Source: CADCTQ01 sp963844325 (GTDB lineage Bacteria; Bacteroidota; Bacteroidia; Cytophagales; 172606-1). Taken from it: DNA of 64,000 nucleotides. Each line of letters opens with the position of its first letter. Positions within the stretch are counted from its first letter, which is position 1. A program made the position numbers and the translations under genes. Location: positions 7,626,001 to 7,690,000 of the forward strand of contig CAWJNV010000002.1 of NCBI GenBank assembly GCA_963844325.1, written 5' to 3'. Positions 56,463 through 64,000 of the stretch are shown here, one piece after another. The notes under the pieces were generated by a model. It was not told where the DNA came from and made no database searches. It worked only from the letters and a program-made list of their open reading frames with translations.

Positions 56463-57311
56463 ATGCATCTACGCTTTTTGCTCATTGGTCTGCTGTTCAC
56501 CCTTGCTGTGCCTGCCGGCTTTGCCCAGGTGACGGAAGACAGCCTGCGTCGCCAGGAAGACCCCTCCCTGGACTTGCTTTCGGACCTGGATAATAAGAAG
56601 AAAAACACCAAGGAGAAGGAAAAAAAGGAGATCAAGCCGCCCAAGAACGTGTACTTCGGCGTCAAGGCCCGCAAAGGCTTCACCAAGACCGGGGCCGGCG
56701 ACAAGCAGACGATGCAACTGTTCTTCTACCTGCCCGAATACAAGGAGCCTAACGTCTACGCCCAACACGTCGCCTGGTACAACTTCCGCAAGAAGGAATT
56801 GCAGGTCGGCGGCCAGATCGACAAGGAAACGCACCGCCTCCTGCACGGCCCCTACCAGAAATTCATCAACGGCAAACTGGTGGAAGAAGGCTACTACAAC
56901 CAGGGCGTCAAGCACGGCCGCTGGGAAGCCTACGATGGCAACTACATGCTCCTCGACAAGGTACGGTACTACAAAGGCTGGCCCTCCGAAGCCGAAATCA
57001 CCTACTACGACGCCGACCGCAAGAAGATCAAAGAAGTGGTGCCCGTGCAGTACGGCGTGAAGCACGGCGAATACTACCAGTTCTACGAAGGCGGCCAGAT
57101 TGCCGTCAAAGGGCAGTACGACAACGGCCAGCCCGTGGGCAAGTGGATGGAGTACTACCAGTTCCGCCGCCGCTACAAAAAAGAAACGCAGTACCCCAAA
57201 GATCCCTTCGACCGGACCACCCAGCCCTACACGCTGCGGGAGTGGGACGACAAAGGCAACCTCACCTTCGACAAGGAGAAAGAAGACAAAAAAGCACTGA
57301 GCCGCTTTTAG
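56463..57311 (+). CDS. Exported MORN/YwqK-like repeat protein
   Basis: 282 residues from MHLRFLLIGLLFTLAVPAGF, with the signal peptide ending near GFAQ. A Lys/Glu-rich linker (NKKKNTKEKEKKEIKPPKNV) follows. The rest is a series of antitoxin-YwqK or MORN-type repeats: LLHGPYQKFINGKLVEEGYY, NQGVKHGRWEAYDGNYML, GVKHGEYYQFYEGGQIAVKG and YDNGQPVGKWMEYYQF. It is common in Bacteroidota; the role is unknown, and the name antitoxin for this repeat is historical. It ends directly before an inverted repeat. Confidence 0.85.
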   Translation: MHLRFLLIGLLFTLAVPAGFAQVTEDSLRRQEDPSLDLLSDLDNKKKNTKEKEKKEIKPPKNVYFGVKARKGFTKTGAGDKQTMQLFFYLPEYKEPNVYAQHVAWYNFRKKELQVGGQIDKETHRLLHGPYQKFINGKLVEEGYYNQGVKHGRWEAYDGNYMLLDKVRYYKGWPSEAEITYYDADRKKIKEVVPVQYGVKHGEYYQFYEGGQIAVKGQYDNGQPVGKWMEYYQFRRRYKKETQYPKDPFDRTTQPYTLREWDDKGNLTFDKEKEDKKALSRF

Positions 57312-57321
57312 GAAGGGTTCA

Positions 57322-57425
57322 CGCAAAGGCGCAAAGAAAAAGAAGGCCGCAAAGAGAACGCGTTTTTCTTTGCGCCCTTCTTTTTCTTTGCGGCCTTTGC
57401 GCTTCTTTGCGCCTTTGCGTGAAAC
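57322..57425. repeat. Inverted repeat on a CGCAAAG phrase
   Basis: The left arm (57321-57360) carries the phrases CGCAAAGGCGCAAAGAAAAA and GGCCGCAAAG. The right arm (57366-57425) is the complement in slightly different order, ending CGCCTTTGCGTGAA. The arms are nearly adjacent. The same phrase makes the outer arms of the composite at 63334-63591. Confidence 0.88.
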
Positions 57426-57450
57426 TGTTCGTGAAACTTTTAGCCACCCA

Positions 57451-57801
57451 TTACCAGAAGGCGTCCTGGAAGTGCTCCAGGTGCCGTTCCCCTTCCACGG
57501 AGATGGCAATCACGTCGAAGCGGACGTCGTGCACCCAGTCCGTCGCGTAGATGTAGTGCTCAGCGGCCTTCCGCAGCCGGCCAACCTTGCTGCCCGTCAC
57601 CGCCGCTTCGGGCTCCCCGTGCGAAAGGTTGGTGCGGGTTTTTACCTCCACGAAAACCAGCAGTTTTTCCCTGCGGGCCACAATGTCGATCTCGGCCCGG
57701 CCGTAGCGGTAGTTGCGGCACGCAATCTCGTACCCCTGTCCCCGCAGGTATTCGCACGCCCAGTCCTCCCCCTGGCTGCCTAGCTTTAAGTGTTCACTCA
57801 T
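57451..57801 (-). CDS. YraN family (UPF0102) endonuclease-like protein
   Basis: 116 residues from MSEHLKLGSQGEDWACEYLR. The fold is a restriction-endonuclease-like core: EIDIVARREKLLVFVEVKTR supplies the D-x-n-E-V-K catalytic pattern near residues 42-60, and AAVTGSKVGRLRKAAEHYIY follows. The biological substrate is not established; members are near-universal and often lie by ribosome or lipoprotein genes. The upstream start at 57867 would extend into a repeat and is rejected. Confidence 0.93.
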   Translation of the reverse strand: MSEHLKLGSQGEDWACEYLRGQGYEIACRNYRYGRAEIDIVARREKLLVFVEVKTRTNLSHGEPEAAVTGSKVGRLRKAAEHYIYATDWVHDVRFDVIAISVEGERHLEHFQDAFW

Positions 57802-57854
57802 GCGGTGGTATGGACGCCATACGTCCGGAGAAGTTTTACTTTTGCGGGTATAAG

Positions 57855-57946
57855 ACCTCACCCCCAACCCCCTCTCCCGGGGAGAGGGGGCTTAACAGCA
57901 CTGTTTTCTCTCCCCCTCTCCGGTGGAGAGGGGCCGGGGGTTAGGT
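57855..57946. repeat. Inverted repeat on CCCCCAACCCCCTCTCC / GGAGAGGGG phrases
   Basis: The left arm ACCTCACCCCCAACCCCCTC begins near 57855; the right arm GGAGAGGGGCCGGGGGTTAG ends near 57946. Two further short stems (CTCTCCCGGGGAGAG, CTCTCCGGTGGAGAG) lie inside. It occupies the divergent gap between yraN and the SIS gene, so any promoter for these genes must lie within or beside it. Confidence 0.85.
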
Positions 57947-57993
57947 TATCTGCCCTAGTATAGTTTTACCGCTAAACCGCTCCGCAGGTTCCC

Positions 57994-58992
57994 ATGCAAG
58001 CCCTCATTGAAGGATTTTCCGGCCGGCTCCGGGAGGGTGCGGCCCTCCTCCGCCAGGTGCCCGCGGCGCCGGCCGCCCGTGACATCCGCCACGTCGTGAT
58101 CGGCGCCCACGGCGATGCCCGCACGGCCGCCGAACTGGTCAAAGCCCTTACCGCCGCCGAATGGGCCGTTCCCCTTTCGGTACTGGGAGATTACCGGCTG
58201 CCGGCTTTCGTTAACGGACATACTTTGTTCGTTGCCGCCTCGCGCTCCGGCGACGCCGAGGAAGTGCTGGCCCTTGCCGAACAGGCCGGGAACCGCCGGG
58301 CCGTAGTGGTCTGCCTGACGGGTGGCGGCCGGCTGGCGCAGGCGGCCCGCGAAGCGGGCTACCCGCTGGCGGCATTACCTCCTTCGCTGCCCGGAGAAGG
58401 CTACGCCACGGCCGGCCTCCTGGCGGGGCTGCTTGCCGGGCTCCGCGGTTACGGCCTGGCCGGCGATGCTTTTGCCGGACAGTTGGAGAAGGCCGCCAAA
58501 CTGATCGACGACCGGGAAGAGGTGATCCGGGAAGGGGCGATGGACCTGGCCCGGGCCCTGGCGGGGCGGCTGCCCGTGCTGTACGCCGACGAAGCCCTTT
58601 ACCCGACCGTGCTGCACTTCCGGCGGCAACTCAACCTGCTGGCCCGCCAACTGGCCCACGTCAATGTGTACCCGGCCCTCAACGACGACGAACTGGCCGC
58701 CTGGGAGCACCCCGCCCCCATCGTTGACCAGGCGGTGCTGGTGCAGGTGCAAACGCTCTTCGACCACCCGCGGGTAAAGCGGCGCATGGACATTTGCCGG
58801 CCCCTGTTCGCCCCCAAGGCCGACAAGGCGGTGGAGATCGGCATCCGCTTCGGCGACTCCCTCCTCGAACAGTCGCTGTACGTGATGCACCTGTTCGACT
58901 GGGCGGCGTTTTACCTGGCCGGGCTCAACGGCGTGCCTCCCGGTCCGCCGGACGTACTCGGCACGCTGGCCGCGGAACTTGCCAAAGGATAA
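57994..58992 (+). CDS. SIS-domain protein, divergent relative of bifunctional phosphoglucose/phosphomannose isomerase
   Basis: 332 residues, the same length and order as the archaeal/Bacteroidota-type PGI/PMI: FSGRLREGAALL start, two sugar-isomerase (SIS) halves, end DWAAFYLAGLNGV. Several sites that are conserved in the family as I know it differ here. The GGSGIGG-like loop reads VVIGAHGDARTAAEL; SGNTEET reads SGDAEEV; the QxNENxK stretch reads RRQLNLLARQ; and the NHNE motif reads LNDDELAAWE. The catalytic Glu and His are therefore probably absent. It may bind a phospho-sugar without isomerising it, or have another substrate. It is followed by a repeat and lipB on the same strand. Confidence 0.75.
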   Translation: MQALIEGFSGRLREGAALLRQVPAAPAARDIRHVVIGAHGDARTAAELVKALTAAEWAVPLSVLGDYRLPAFVNGHTLFVAASRSGDAEEVLALAEQAGNRRAVVVCLTGGGRLAQAAREAGYPLAALPPSLPGEGYATAGLLAGLLAGLRGYGLAGDAFAGQLEKAAKLIDDREEVIREGAMDLARALAGRLPVLYADEALYPTVLHFRRQLNLLARQLAHVNVYPALNDDELAAWEHPAPIVDQAVLVQVQTLFDHPRVKRRMDICRPLFAPKADKAVEIGIRFGDSLLEQSLYVMHLFDWAAFYLAGLNGVPPGPPDVLGTLAAELAKG

Positions 58993-59010
58993 TAATGTAC
59001 TGGTAAGTAA

Positions 59011-59141
59011 GGTTATGGCTGAATGGCTATATGGCTGATTGTTGAATGGTTGCACGGTTAATTTCTGTGATTGTTCTGCTTATGCCCGCATCAGTTCTTA
59101 GTAATCAGCCATATAGCCATTCAACCATTCAGCCATCTAAC
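59011..59141. repeat. Inverted repeat on GGCTGAATGGCTATATGG, upstream of lipB
   Basis: Bases 59022-59040 (AATGGCTATATGGCTGATT) are perfectly complementary to 59103-59121, with looser pairing beyond (GGTTATGGCTGAA with TTCAACCATTCAGCC). The phrase is the same theme as the repeat at 13511-13637. It fills the gap up to the lipB start region. Confidence 0.9.
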
Positions 59142-59163
59142 AATGCCTCCGTCAACCCTGCTC

Positions 59164-59913
59164 ATGAACAAGAAAGTGTACTTCCAGTCGCTCGGAACGC
59201 TTGACTATAAAACTGCCTGGGAATACCAGGAACAGTTGTTCGGGGAGATCGTGGCCCTGAAGGTGCGCAACCGCGCCGCGGCCGAAGGTGACCCGTTGCT
59301 GCCCACGCCCAACTACCTGCTGTTCTGCCAGCATCCGCACGTGTACACGCTGGGCAAGAGTGGCAAGCCCGAGCACCTGCTGCTCTCCGCCGACCAACTC
59401 GAACGGGTACACGCTTCGTTTTACCCCATCAACCGGGGCGGCGACATTACCTACCACGGCCCGGGCCAGCTCGTGGGCTACCCCATTCTCGACCTCGACA
59501 ATTTCTTTACCGACATTCACAAGTACCTGCGCCTGCTCGAAGAGGCCGTGATCCTGACGCTGGCTGAATACGGCCTAGCCGCGGGCCGCATCCCGGGCCT
59601 TACCGGCGTGTGGCTGGACCACGAAGGGCAGACCCACCCCCGCAAAATCTGCGCGATGGGCGTGAAGAGCAGCCGGTGGGTCACCATGCACGGCTTCGCC
59701 CTCAACGTCAACACCGACCTGTCGTACTTCGGCCACATCATTCCCTGCGGCATTGCCGACAAAGCCGTCACTTCCATGGCCGCCGAACTGGGCCGGGAGG
59801 TACCGGTGGAGGGCGTGGAAACGCGGCTGCAGGACCACCTGGCGGCGTTGTTCGGGATGGAAATTTCGGAACTTAAAAGCGCCGGAATTCATTTTACCGT
59901 TACGGGTGGCTGA
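59164..59913 (+). CDS. lipB: Octanoyltransferase LipB
   Basis: 249 residues from MNKKVYFQSLGTLDYKTAWE (an ATG at 59143 would add seven). It transfers octanoyl from acyl carrier protein to lipoyl domains, the first step of lipoate synthesis needed by glycine cleavage and 2-oxo-acid dehydrogenases. Family motifs: INRGGDITYHGPGQLVGYPI near 80, GLTGVWLD, KICAMGVKSSRWVTMHGFAL with the catalytic Lys, and HIIPCGIADKAVTSM with the catalytic Cys. Spacing to the next gene (31 bases) suggests co-transcription, ending at the terminator at 60440-60487. Confidence 0.97.
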   Translation: MNKKVYFQSLGTLDYKTAWEYQEQLFGEIVALKVRNRAAAEGDPLLPTPNYLLFCQHPHVYTLGKSGKPEHLLLSADQLERVHASFYPINRGGDITYHGPGQLVGYPILDLDNFFTDIHKYLRLLEEAVILTLAEYGLAAGRIPGLTGVWLDHEGQTHPRKICAMGVKSSRWVTMHGFALNVNTDLSYFGHIIPCGIADKAVTSMAAELGREVPVEGVETRLQDHLAALFGMEISELKSAGIHFTVTGG

Positions 59914-59944
59914 GCATTGCCACTGCGAATCAACCTTACTTCCG

Positions 59945-60349
59945 ATGAAAAAAGATATTTCCTTCCCGCCGGTAAAAGGCGTGAAAATAGCCGTTGTCAA
60001 AAAGCACGACCCCAAAGCGGCCTTCGACTGGATCGTGTACTTACTCAACGAAAACGAAGTTCCCATCGACAACGTGATCGTGTCCTCCCGCGGGTACGGG
60101 TTCAAGGGCGACGAGCAGCAGAAAACCTCCGTCCTCCGCCACGTGATCGGCAACGTGCCGCCCCGTGACTACGCCATCATCGAAAGCATCGACCCCGGCG
60201 TGTTCCACCTCAACAATGAGTACTGGGTCAGCTACTACATTGGCGGGCAGGTTTACGACAAGAAGTTCATTTTCGTACCCGACAGCATCACCGAAGACAA
60301 CCTCAGCCACATCGAACAGCTCGACGGCCTTGGGGTAGTGCATCAGTGA
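59945..60349 (+). CDS. Conserved Bacteroidota protein of unknown function
   Basis: 134 residues, soluble, no signal. MKKDISFPPVKGVKIAVVKK, AFDWIVYLLNENEVPIDNVI, VSSRGYGFKGDEQQKTSVLR and the strongly patterned FHLNNEYWVSYYIGGQVYDK followed by KFIFVPDSITEDNLSHI. I recognise this layout from many Bacteroidota genomes as a short conserved protein without assigned function. The mix of beta strands suggests a compact sandwich. It lies 31 bases after lipB on the same strand and before a terminator, so it is probably in the lipB transcript. Whether it has a lipoylation role is unknown. Confidence 0.8.
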   Translation: MKKDISFPPVKGVKIAVVKKHDPKAAFDWIVYLLNENEVPIDNVIVSSRGYGFKGDEQQKTSVLRHVIGNVPPRDYAIIESIDPGVFHLNNEYWVSYYIGGQVYDKKFIFVPDSITEDNLSHIEQLDGLGVVHQ

Positions 60350-60385
60350 GACGGGAGATGTTAGACATTAGACAGGAGACTGGGT
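60346..60385. repeat. Phrase repeat GAGACGGGAGATGTTAGACA at the end of the lipB operon
   Basis: Starts inside the TGA stop (60347-60349) and continues TTAGACATTAGACAGGAGAC. One arm only. Confidence 0.55.
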
Positions 60386-60439
60386 AGCGGTCTTGCCCGG
60401 GAGGTCTTCAGAACCGATTCCATCTTTCCCCACAAAGCC

Positions 60440-60487
60440 AAAGCCATTCGGCGGACCCGTCGATCCCGCCCGATGGCTTTGTTTTTT
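60440..60487 (+). terminator. Terminator of the lipB operon
   Basis: Stem AGCCATTCGGCGG / CCGCCCGATGGCT-like (imperfect, AGCCATCGGGCGG on the other strand), followed by TTGTTTTTT. Confidence 0.75.
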
Positions 60488-60599
60488 ATCACTCCATTCT
60501 CCGCAAACTCCCCGCCCAAATCTGCGCAATCCATTACCGGACACTCACTGACAATCATTCGAGCAAAAACGGATCGCACACAATCTGCGGGATCGAACC

Positions 60600-60735
60600 T
60601 TACGACACCTCTAAGCATCACCCGTCCAAGCATTCTTCAACCAAAAATCTGCGTCAATCTGCGCCCTTATCCGCGGCAATCTGCGAGAAACCCTTCCTGC
60701 GCCATCCGCGAGAAACCTCCAACATCCAGCATGTA
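60600..60735. repeat. Phrase repeat on AATCTGCG words
   Basis: Reiterated words ATCTGCGTCAATCTGCGCCC, TTATCCGCGGCAATCTGCGA, GCGCCATCCGCGAGAAACC, preceded at 60500-60535 by ATCTGCGCAATCC. It runs up to the stop of the convergent permease gene. No gene in the whole 60350-60742 gap is convincing. Confidence 0.65.
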
Positions 60736-60742
60736 AAAACCC

Positions 60743-63163
60743 CTACTCACGTCGCAGCGTCTTCACCGGGTTTGTAACGGCAGCCTTGATCGCCTGGAAA
60801 CTCAGCGTTACCCAGGCAATGAACAGGGCCGCCAGCCCGGCCAGCACAAACGTAAGCGGGCTGATGGGTGCCCGGTAGGCGAAATTCTCCAGCCAGCGGT
60901 GCATCGCGTACCACGCCAGCGGCACCGCTACCCCGAAGGCAATGAGCACGAGCCGCGTAAAATCCGTGGAAAGCAGCAGCACGATCTGCGGCACGGAGGC
61001 CCCCAGCACCTTGCGCACCCCGATCTCCTTGCCCCGCTGCTCGGCCACGAATGCCGACAGGCCAAACAGCCCCAGGCAGGCAATGAAGATGCCCAGGCCC
61101 GTAAAGAGGGCAAACACCTTTCCCAGCCGTTGCTCGGCCCGGAACAGGGCGTCGAAGTTCTGGTCCAGGAAAGCGTATTCAAACGGCTCGCCCGGGGCGT
61201 ACTGCTTCCAGATTTTTTCCGCCAGCGCCACTCCCGCTTCGGCGCTGCCCGGCTTCAGGCGCACGGCCGCGTAACTTTCGGTTCCGCCCGAGTACATGAT
61301 GACGACCGGGGCAATCTTGTTGCGCAACGATTCGAAGTTGAAGTCCTGCACCACGCCGATGACCGTGAGCGGCCGCACCCGGTCGGGACCCTCCCCGTAG
61401 AACAGGAGCTTGCGTCCCAGCGGCTCGGCCCAGCCCAACTGCCTGGCCGCCGCTTCGTTGATCACGATGGCTGCCGAATCGGTGCCGAACTGGCGGGAGA
61501 AGCCCCGGCCCTGCACCAACTTCATCTTCAGGGTGGCGAAGTAGTCCTCGTCCACCGCAAAGAAGCCAAACACGTTATCCTCGCTGGCGCCCACCTTACG
61601 GAACACCGTATTATTCACTTGGTTAGTGGCGGGCAACTCGCCGGCAAGCGTGACGTTGGCGACCGGCGCCTGCCGGGCCAGGGTCTGCTTAAAGGCTTGC
61701 AGGCTGGCATCCAGGCGCCGGGCGTTGTTCACGACCAGCACGTTTTCCTTGTCGAGGCCCAGGTTGCGGCTCCGGGCGTACTGGAGTTGCCCGTACACCA
61801 CCCACGTGCAGATAATCAGGCAGATCGAAATGGCAAACTGTGACACCACCAGTGCATTCCGGATGCGGCTGCTCCCGGCCCCGGCCTTGAGCCGGCCCTT
61901 GAGCACCTCCACCGGCCGGAACGAAGTCAGGTAGAAGGCCGGGTAGCTGCCCGCCAGTACGCCGACCCCCAGCGTGAGGACCACGATGCCGCCGAGCAGC
62001 CAGCCGCTCCTCAGCACATCGGCCGACAGGTTTTTGCCCGCAATCTCGTTGAAGGGTTGCAGGCACAGGCTGGTCAGGGCGTAGGCCAGGGCCACGGCCA
62101 CGATGCTGTACAGGAGCGACTCGGTGAGGAACTGGCCCACCAGCCGGGCTTTTACCGAACCCAGTACCTTACGGATGCCCACTTCTTTGGCCCGGCTGGA
62201 TGAACGGGCCGTGGCCAGGTTCATGAAGTTGATGCAGGCAATGAGCAGAATAAAAAGGGCAATGGCCGAGAAGATGTACACGTACGTAATGCTGCCGTTG
62301 GGCTCCAGTTCCCCTTCCGGGTAGTCGGAGTACAGGTGAATGCTACCCACCGGCTGCGTGAAAAAGGCCCATTTGCCCCCGTTCTTCTGAAACTGCTCGT
62401 AGGGATACTTTAACGCCTGCGCCAACTGGGGCGCTACGTACCGGCGTACGAGGCCGGGCATTTTGCCGGCAAACGTTGCGGCCGAAGCGCCTTCCCGCAG
62501 TACTACGTAAGTGTAGAAGCTGTTGCTGACCCATTCGGTGTTGCGGCTGTTGGGAAACGAGGCCATCGACAGGAGCACGTCGAAGTGAAAGTGCGAATTG
62601 TGGGGCATGTCGGCCATGACGCCCGTGACGCGGTACGCGACGTTGTAGTTGCCCACGATGAGGGTTTTGCCCAGCGCCGGGGCGTTGCCGAAGTACTTCC
62701 GGGCGGTGGTTTCGCTGAGCACCAGGGTCTGGGGTCCAGGCAGCGCCGCGGCCGGGTTGCCTTCCTTCAGCCGGAAGGTGAATACGTTGAAGAAGTTGGA
62801 GTCGGCAAAGGCCACCCGCTTTTCGGTGAATGCCTTGTTGCCGTAGCGGGTTACCTCCCCGTCGAGCCGGTACAGGCGGGTGGCGGCCTCTACTTCGGGG
62901 AAGTCCTTTACCAGCGCCGCGGCCATGGGCGCCGCCGTGATGGGGGAGCTGAAGTTCTGCCCGCCCAGGCTGGCCTCCAGGCCAATGCGGTAGGTGCGGT
63001 CTGCTTGGGCGTGGAACCGGTCGTAGCTCAGTTCGTCCACCACGTAAAGCAGGATGAGGAGGCAGCTGGCAATGCCGATGGAGAGACCAAGGATGTTGAT
63101 TCCGGAGTAGAATTTATGCTTGAGCATGTTCCGGAGGGCAACGGTGAGGTAGTTACGGATCAT
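60743..63163 (-). CDS. ABC transporter permease, double FtsX/MacB-type
   Basis: 806 residues from MIRNYLTVALRNMLKHKFYS. First membrane segment INILGLSIGIASCLLILLYV, a large periplasmic MacB-PCD domain (to about 280), three segments around 285-430 (YVYIFSAIALFILLIACINF, LLYSIVAVALAYALTSLCLQ), a second membrane start near 435 (VLTLGVGVLAGSYPAFYLTS), a second periplasmic domain, and three closing segments near 680-790 (LFTGLGIFIACLGLFGLSAF). Signature A-R-S-S-S-R-A-K-E-V-G-I-R-K-V-L-G-S lies after segment 2 and is repeated near 700 (RGKEIGVRKVLGASVPQ). Such permeases are abundant in Bacteroidota and probably act as mechanotransmission or export machines. The ATPase partner is not adjacent. Single gene. 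Confidence 0.93.
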   Translation of the reverse strand: MIRNYLTVALRNMLKHKFYSGINILGLSIGIASCLLILLYVVDELSYDRFHAQADRTYRIGLEASLGGQNFSSPITAAPMAAALVKDFPEVEAATRLYRLDGEVTRYGNKAFTEKRVAFADSNFFNVFTFRLKEGNPAAALPGPQTLVLSETTARKYFGNAPALGKTLIVGNYNVAYRVTGVMADMPHNSHFHFDVLLSMASFPNSRNTEWVSNSFYTYVVLREGASAATFAGKMPGLVRRYVAPQLAQALKYPYEQFQKNGGKWAFFTQPVGSIHLYSDYPEGELEPNGSITYVYIFSAIALFILLIACINFMNLATARSSSRAKEVGIRKVLGSVKARLVGQFLTESLLYSIVAVALAYALTSLCLQPFNEIAGKNLSADVLRSGWLLGGIVVLTLGVGVLAGSYPAFYLTSFRPVEVLKGRLKAGAGSSRIRNALVVSQFAISICLIICTWVVYGQLQYARSRNLGLDKENVLVVNNARRLDASLQAFKQTLARQAPVANVTLAGELPATNQVNNTVFRKVGASEDNVFGFFAVDEDYFATLKMKLVQGRGFSRQFGTDSAAIVINEAAARQLGWAEPLGRKLLFYGEGPDRVRPLTVIGVVQDFNFESLRNKIAPVVIMYSGGTESYAAVRLKPGSAEAGVALAEKIWKQYAPGEPFEYAFLDQNFDALFRAEQRLGKVFALFTGLGIFIACLGLFGLSAFVAEQRGKEIGVRKVLGASVPQIVLLLSTDFTRLVLIAFGVAVPLAWYAMHRWLENFAYRAPISPLTFVLAGLAALFIAWVTLSFQAIKAAVTNPVKTLRRE

Positions 63164-63333
63164 AGTGGTGCAGGTTTGCTCGGAGTATACCGCAGTTTCC
63201 ACCAAAGCTGTGCCAGTGCCTGCAAACGGCTATTTTGGGGCCGGCAGCCGACTCGTTTTCCCGGGCTCCGTTCAAATACGGCCAACGGGTGTTCGCTTTC
63301 GGACATCTGTTGGTTTTTTGGAAAGGGGAAGGT

Positions 63334-63591
63334 TTCACGCAAAGACGCAAAGGAGGAGCGCAAAGGCCGCAAAGAAAAGACGCAAAGGGGTGCGCGTTCT
63401 CCTGGCGATCTTTGCGGTTGAGTAGGGGTAGGGTTTAAACCCTGCCCTACGGAAAGGCTGCGCTTGGTTTGACTGGAACGAAGTCTGCGTACGTATGCGC
63501 AATAACAATTACGCGCAATATCCATAGGATAGGGTTTAAACCCTATCCCTCCTGGCGGCCTTTGCGTCTAATTTGCGCCCCTTGCGGTTAA
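63334..63591. repeat. Composite repeat, copy 2 (outer CGCAAAG arms)
   Basis: Left arm TTTCACGCAAAGACGCAAAG through GACGCAAAGGGG (63334-63390); right arm GGCGGCCTTTGCGTCTAATT through CCCCTTGCGGTTAAG (63553-63591). The GTTTAAAC element lies between them. Fills the gap between the permease start and the stop of the next gene; the stretch 63164-63333 shows nothing. Confidence 0.8.
63423..63553. mobile_element. GTTTAAAC palindrome-ended element, copy 2
   Basis: 131 bases with the same ends as the copy at 22622-22736: GGTAGGGTTTAAACCCTGCC (one base off a perfect palindrome) and GATAGGGTTTAAACCCTATC. The middle shares CTACGGAAAGGCTGCGC and GAAGTCTGCGTAC. It differs by an insertion of about 16 bases that duplicates a GCGCAATA word (ATGCGCAATAACAATTACGC). 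No coding capacity. Confidence 0.7.
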
Positions 63592-63611
63592 GTTTCTTTT
63601 CAGGATTTAAG

Positions 63612-64000
63612 TTACCCGCGGTGCGGCACTGGTTTATGTTCCAGCAGGGCCAGGTGGTGCGATACGGTCCGTTCGGTGATTTCTTCCAGGGCGGGGGCCG
63701 GGCTGGAGAGGTTGAGCAGGTAGCCCCGCATGGCAAACAGGTTGTGGATGTCGTGCGTGACGCACAGCACGGTCTTCTGGTCTTCCTGCACCCAGCCGGC
63801 CATCAGGTCGAATACTTTTTTGCGGTTGTACACGTCGAGCTGCTGGGTGGGTTCGTCGAGCAGGATCACCCCCGCGTTCTGCACCAGCAGTTGGGCCAGC
63901 CAGGCCATCTGCTGTTCACCGCCCGACAGGTGCTGGTAGTCGGCGTCGGCCAGGTGGGTGATTTGCAGGGCTTCCAGGGCCCGCTGGGCGTCGGCGTAGT
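63612..64000 (-). CDS. ABC transporter ATP-binding protein, C-terminal part (5' end outside window)
   Basis: The visible 129 residues read in frame from the window edge: ALQITHLADADYQHLSGGEQ carries the ABC signature, then QMAWLAQLLVQNAGVILLDE with Walker B and the D-loop PTQQLD, and the switch His in VLCVTHDIHNLFAMRGYLLN. The order and the QxxMAWLAQLL stretch fit ATPases of iron-chelate or cobalamin importers (FecE/BtuD/HmuV kind). Walker A is beyond the edge. The stop is at 63612, just beyond a repeat. Confidence 0.9.
   Translation of the reverse strand, partial: YADAQRALEALQITHLADADYQHLSGGEQQMAWLAQLLVQNAGVILLDEPTQQLDVYNRKKVFDLMAGWVQEDQKTVLCVTHDIHNLFAMRGYLLNLSSPAPALEEITERTVSHHLALLEHKPVPHRG

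Noticed and set aside
56463..57311. Toxin-antitoxin component (YwqK family name)
   Set aside because: The protein has a signal peptide and only shares the MORN-like repeat; there is no toxin gene next to it.
60361..60633. 90-residue open frame on the minus strand
   Set aside because: It spans a terminator and phrase repeats and has no recognisable pattern.

Overview
The window looks like chromosomal DNA of a GC-rich member of the Bacteroidota. Evidence: a SusC-type receptor with a FecR anti-sigma factor and an ECF sigma factor, a very large PKD protein ending in a type IX secretion (T9SS) sorting domain, many outer-membrane-type signal peptides, and promoters of the Bacteroidota form (TTG, a 17-24 base gap, TAnnTTTG). 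A family within Cytophagales or Chitinophagales is plausible, but I cannot fix the genus. No rRNA, tRNA, CRISPR array or IS transposase gene was seen.

Layout. 1-3.7 kb (minus): a SusC/RagA receptor cut by the window edge, FecR and its sigma factor; a perfect 55-bp inverted repeat separates the last two. 3.8-10.7 kb: a DUF937-like protein, a YD-repeat lipoprotein, dnaK, rsgA, two very small stress-type proteins and a frameshifted spore-photoproduct-lyase-like radical SAM gene. 11.3-22.4 kb: a periplasmic Tsp/Prc protease, a surface protein, an SMR exporter, a TonB receptor translationally coupled to a YfiR-family protein, aroC, a BatD-like protein and a 64-residue protein with a clear promoter and long leader. 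22.5-31.2 kb: a repeat composite, gcvP (frameshifted), DUF2167 protein, M28 peptidase, lutB and a lone MacB/LolD-type ATPase.

31.4-50.2 kb is a surface polysaccharide locus. It holds a nucleotide-sugar epimerase, glycosyltransferases of several families (GT2, GT4, GT8, GT25, GT61, DUF5672), four methyltransferases (two FkbM, one TylF, one class I), an acyltransferase and a Wzm/Wzt ABC exporter whose ATPase carries the extra C-terminal domain that in known systems reads the finished chain end. Next come a 1676-residue PKD protein probably exported by T9SS, and GDP-L-fucose synthase (frameshifted). 56.4-64 kb: a MORN-type protein, YraN, a SIS protein that appears to have lost isomerase residues, lipB with a conserved companion gene, an 806-residue FtsX/MacB-type permease and the end of an ABC ATPase.

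The most striking structure not explained by genes is a set of intergenic repeats. Many gaps are filled by an inverted repeat built from a short reiterated phrase, different in each gap, often reaching into the flanking stop codons. In two places a second palindrome-ended element of about 115-130 bp sits inside such a repeat. Three otherwise intact genes each carry one extra base, which points to sequencing error or recent decay.
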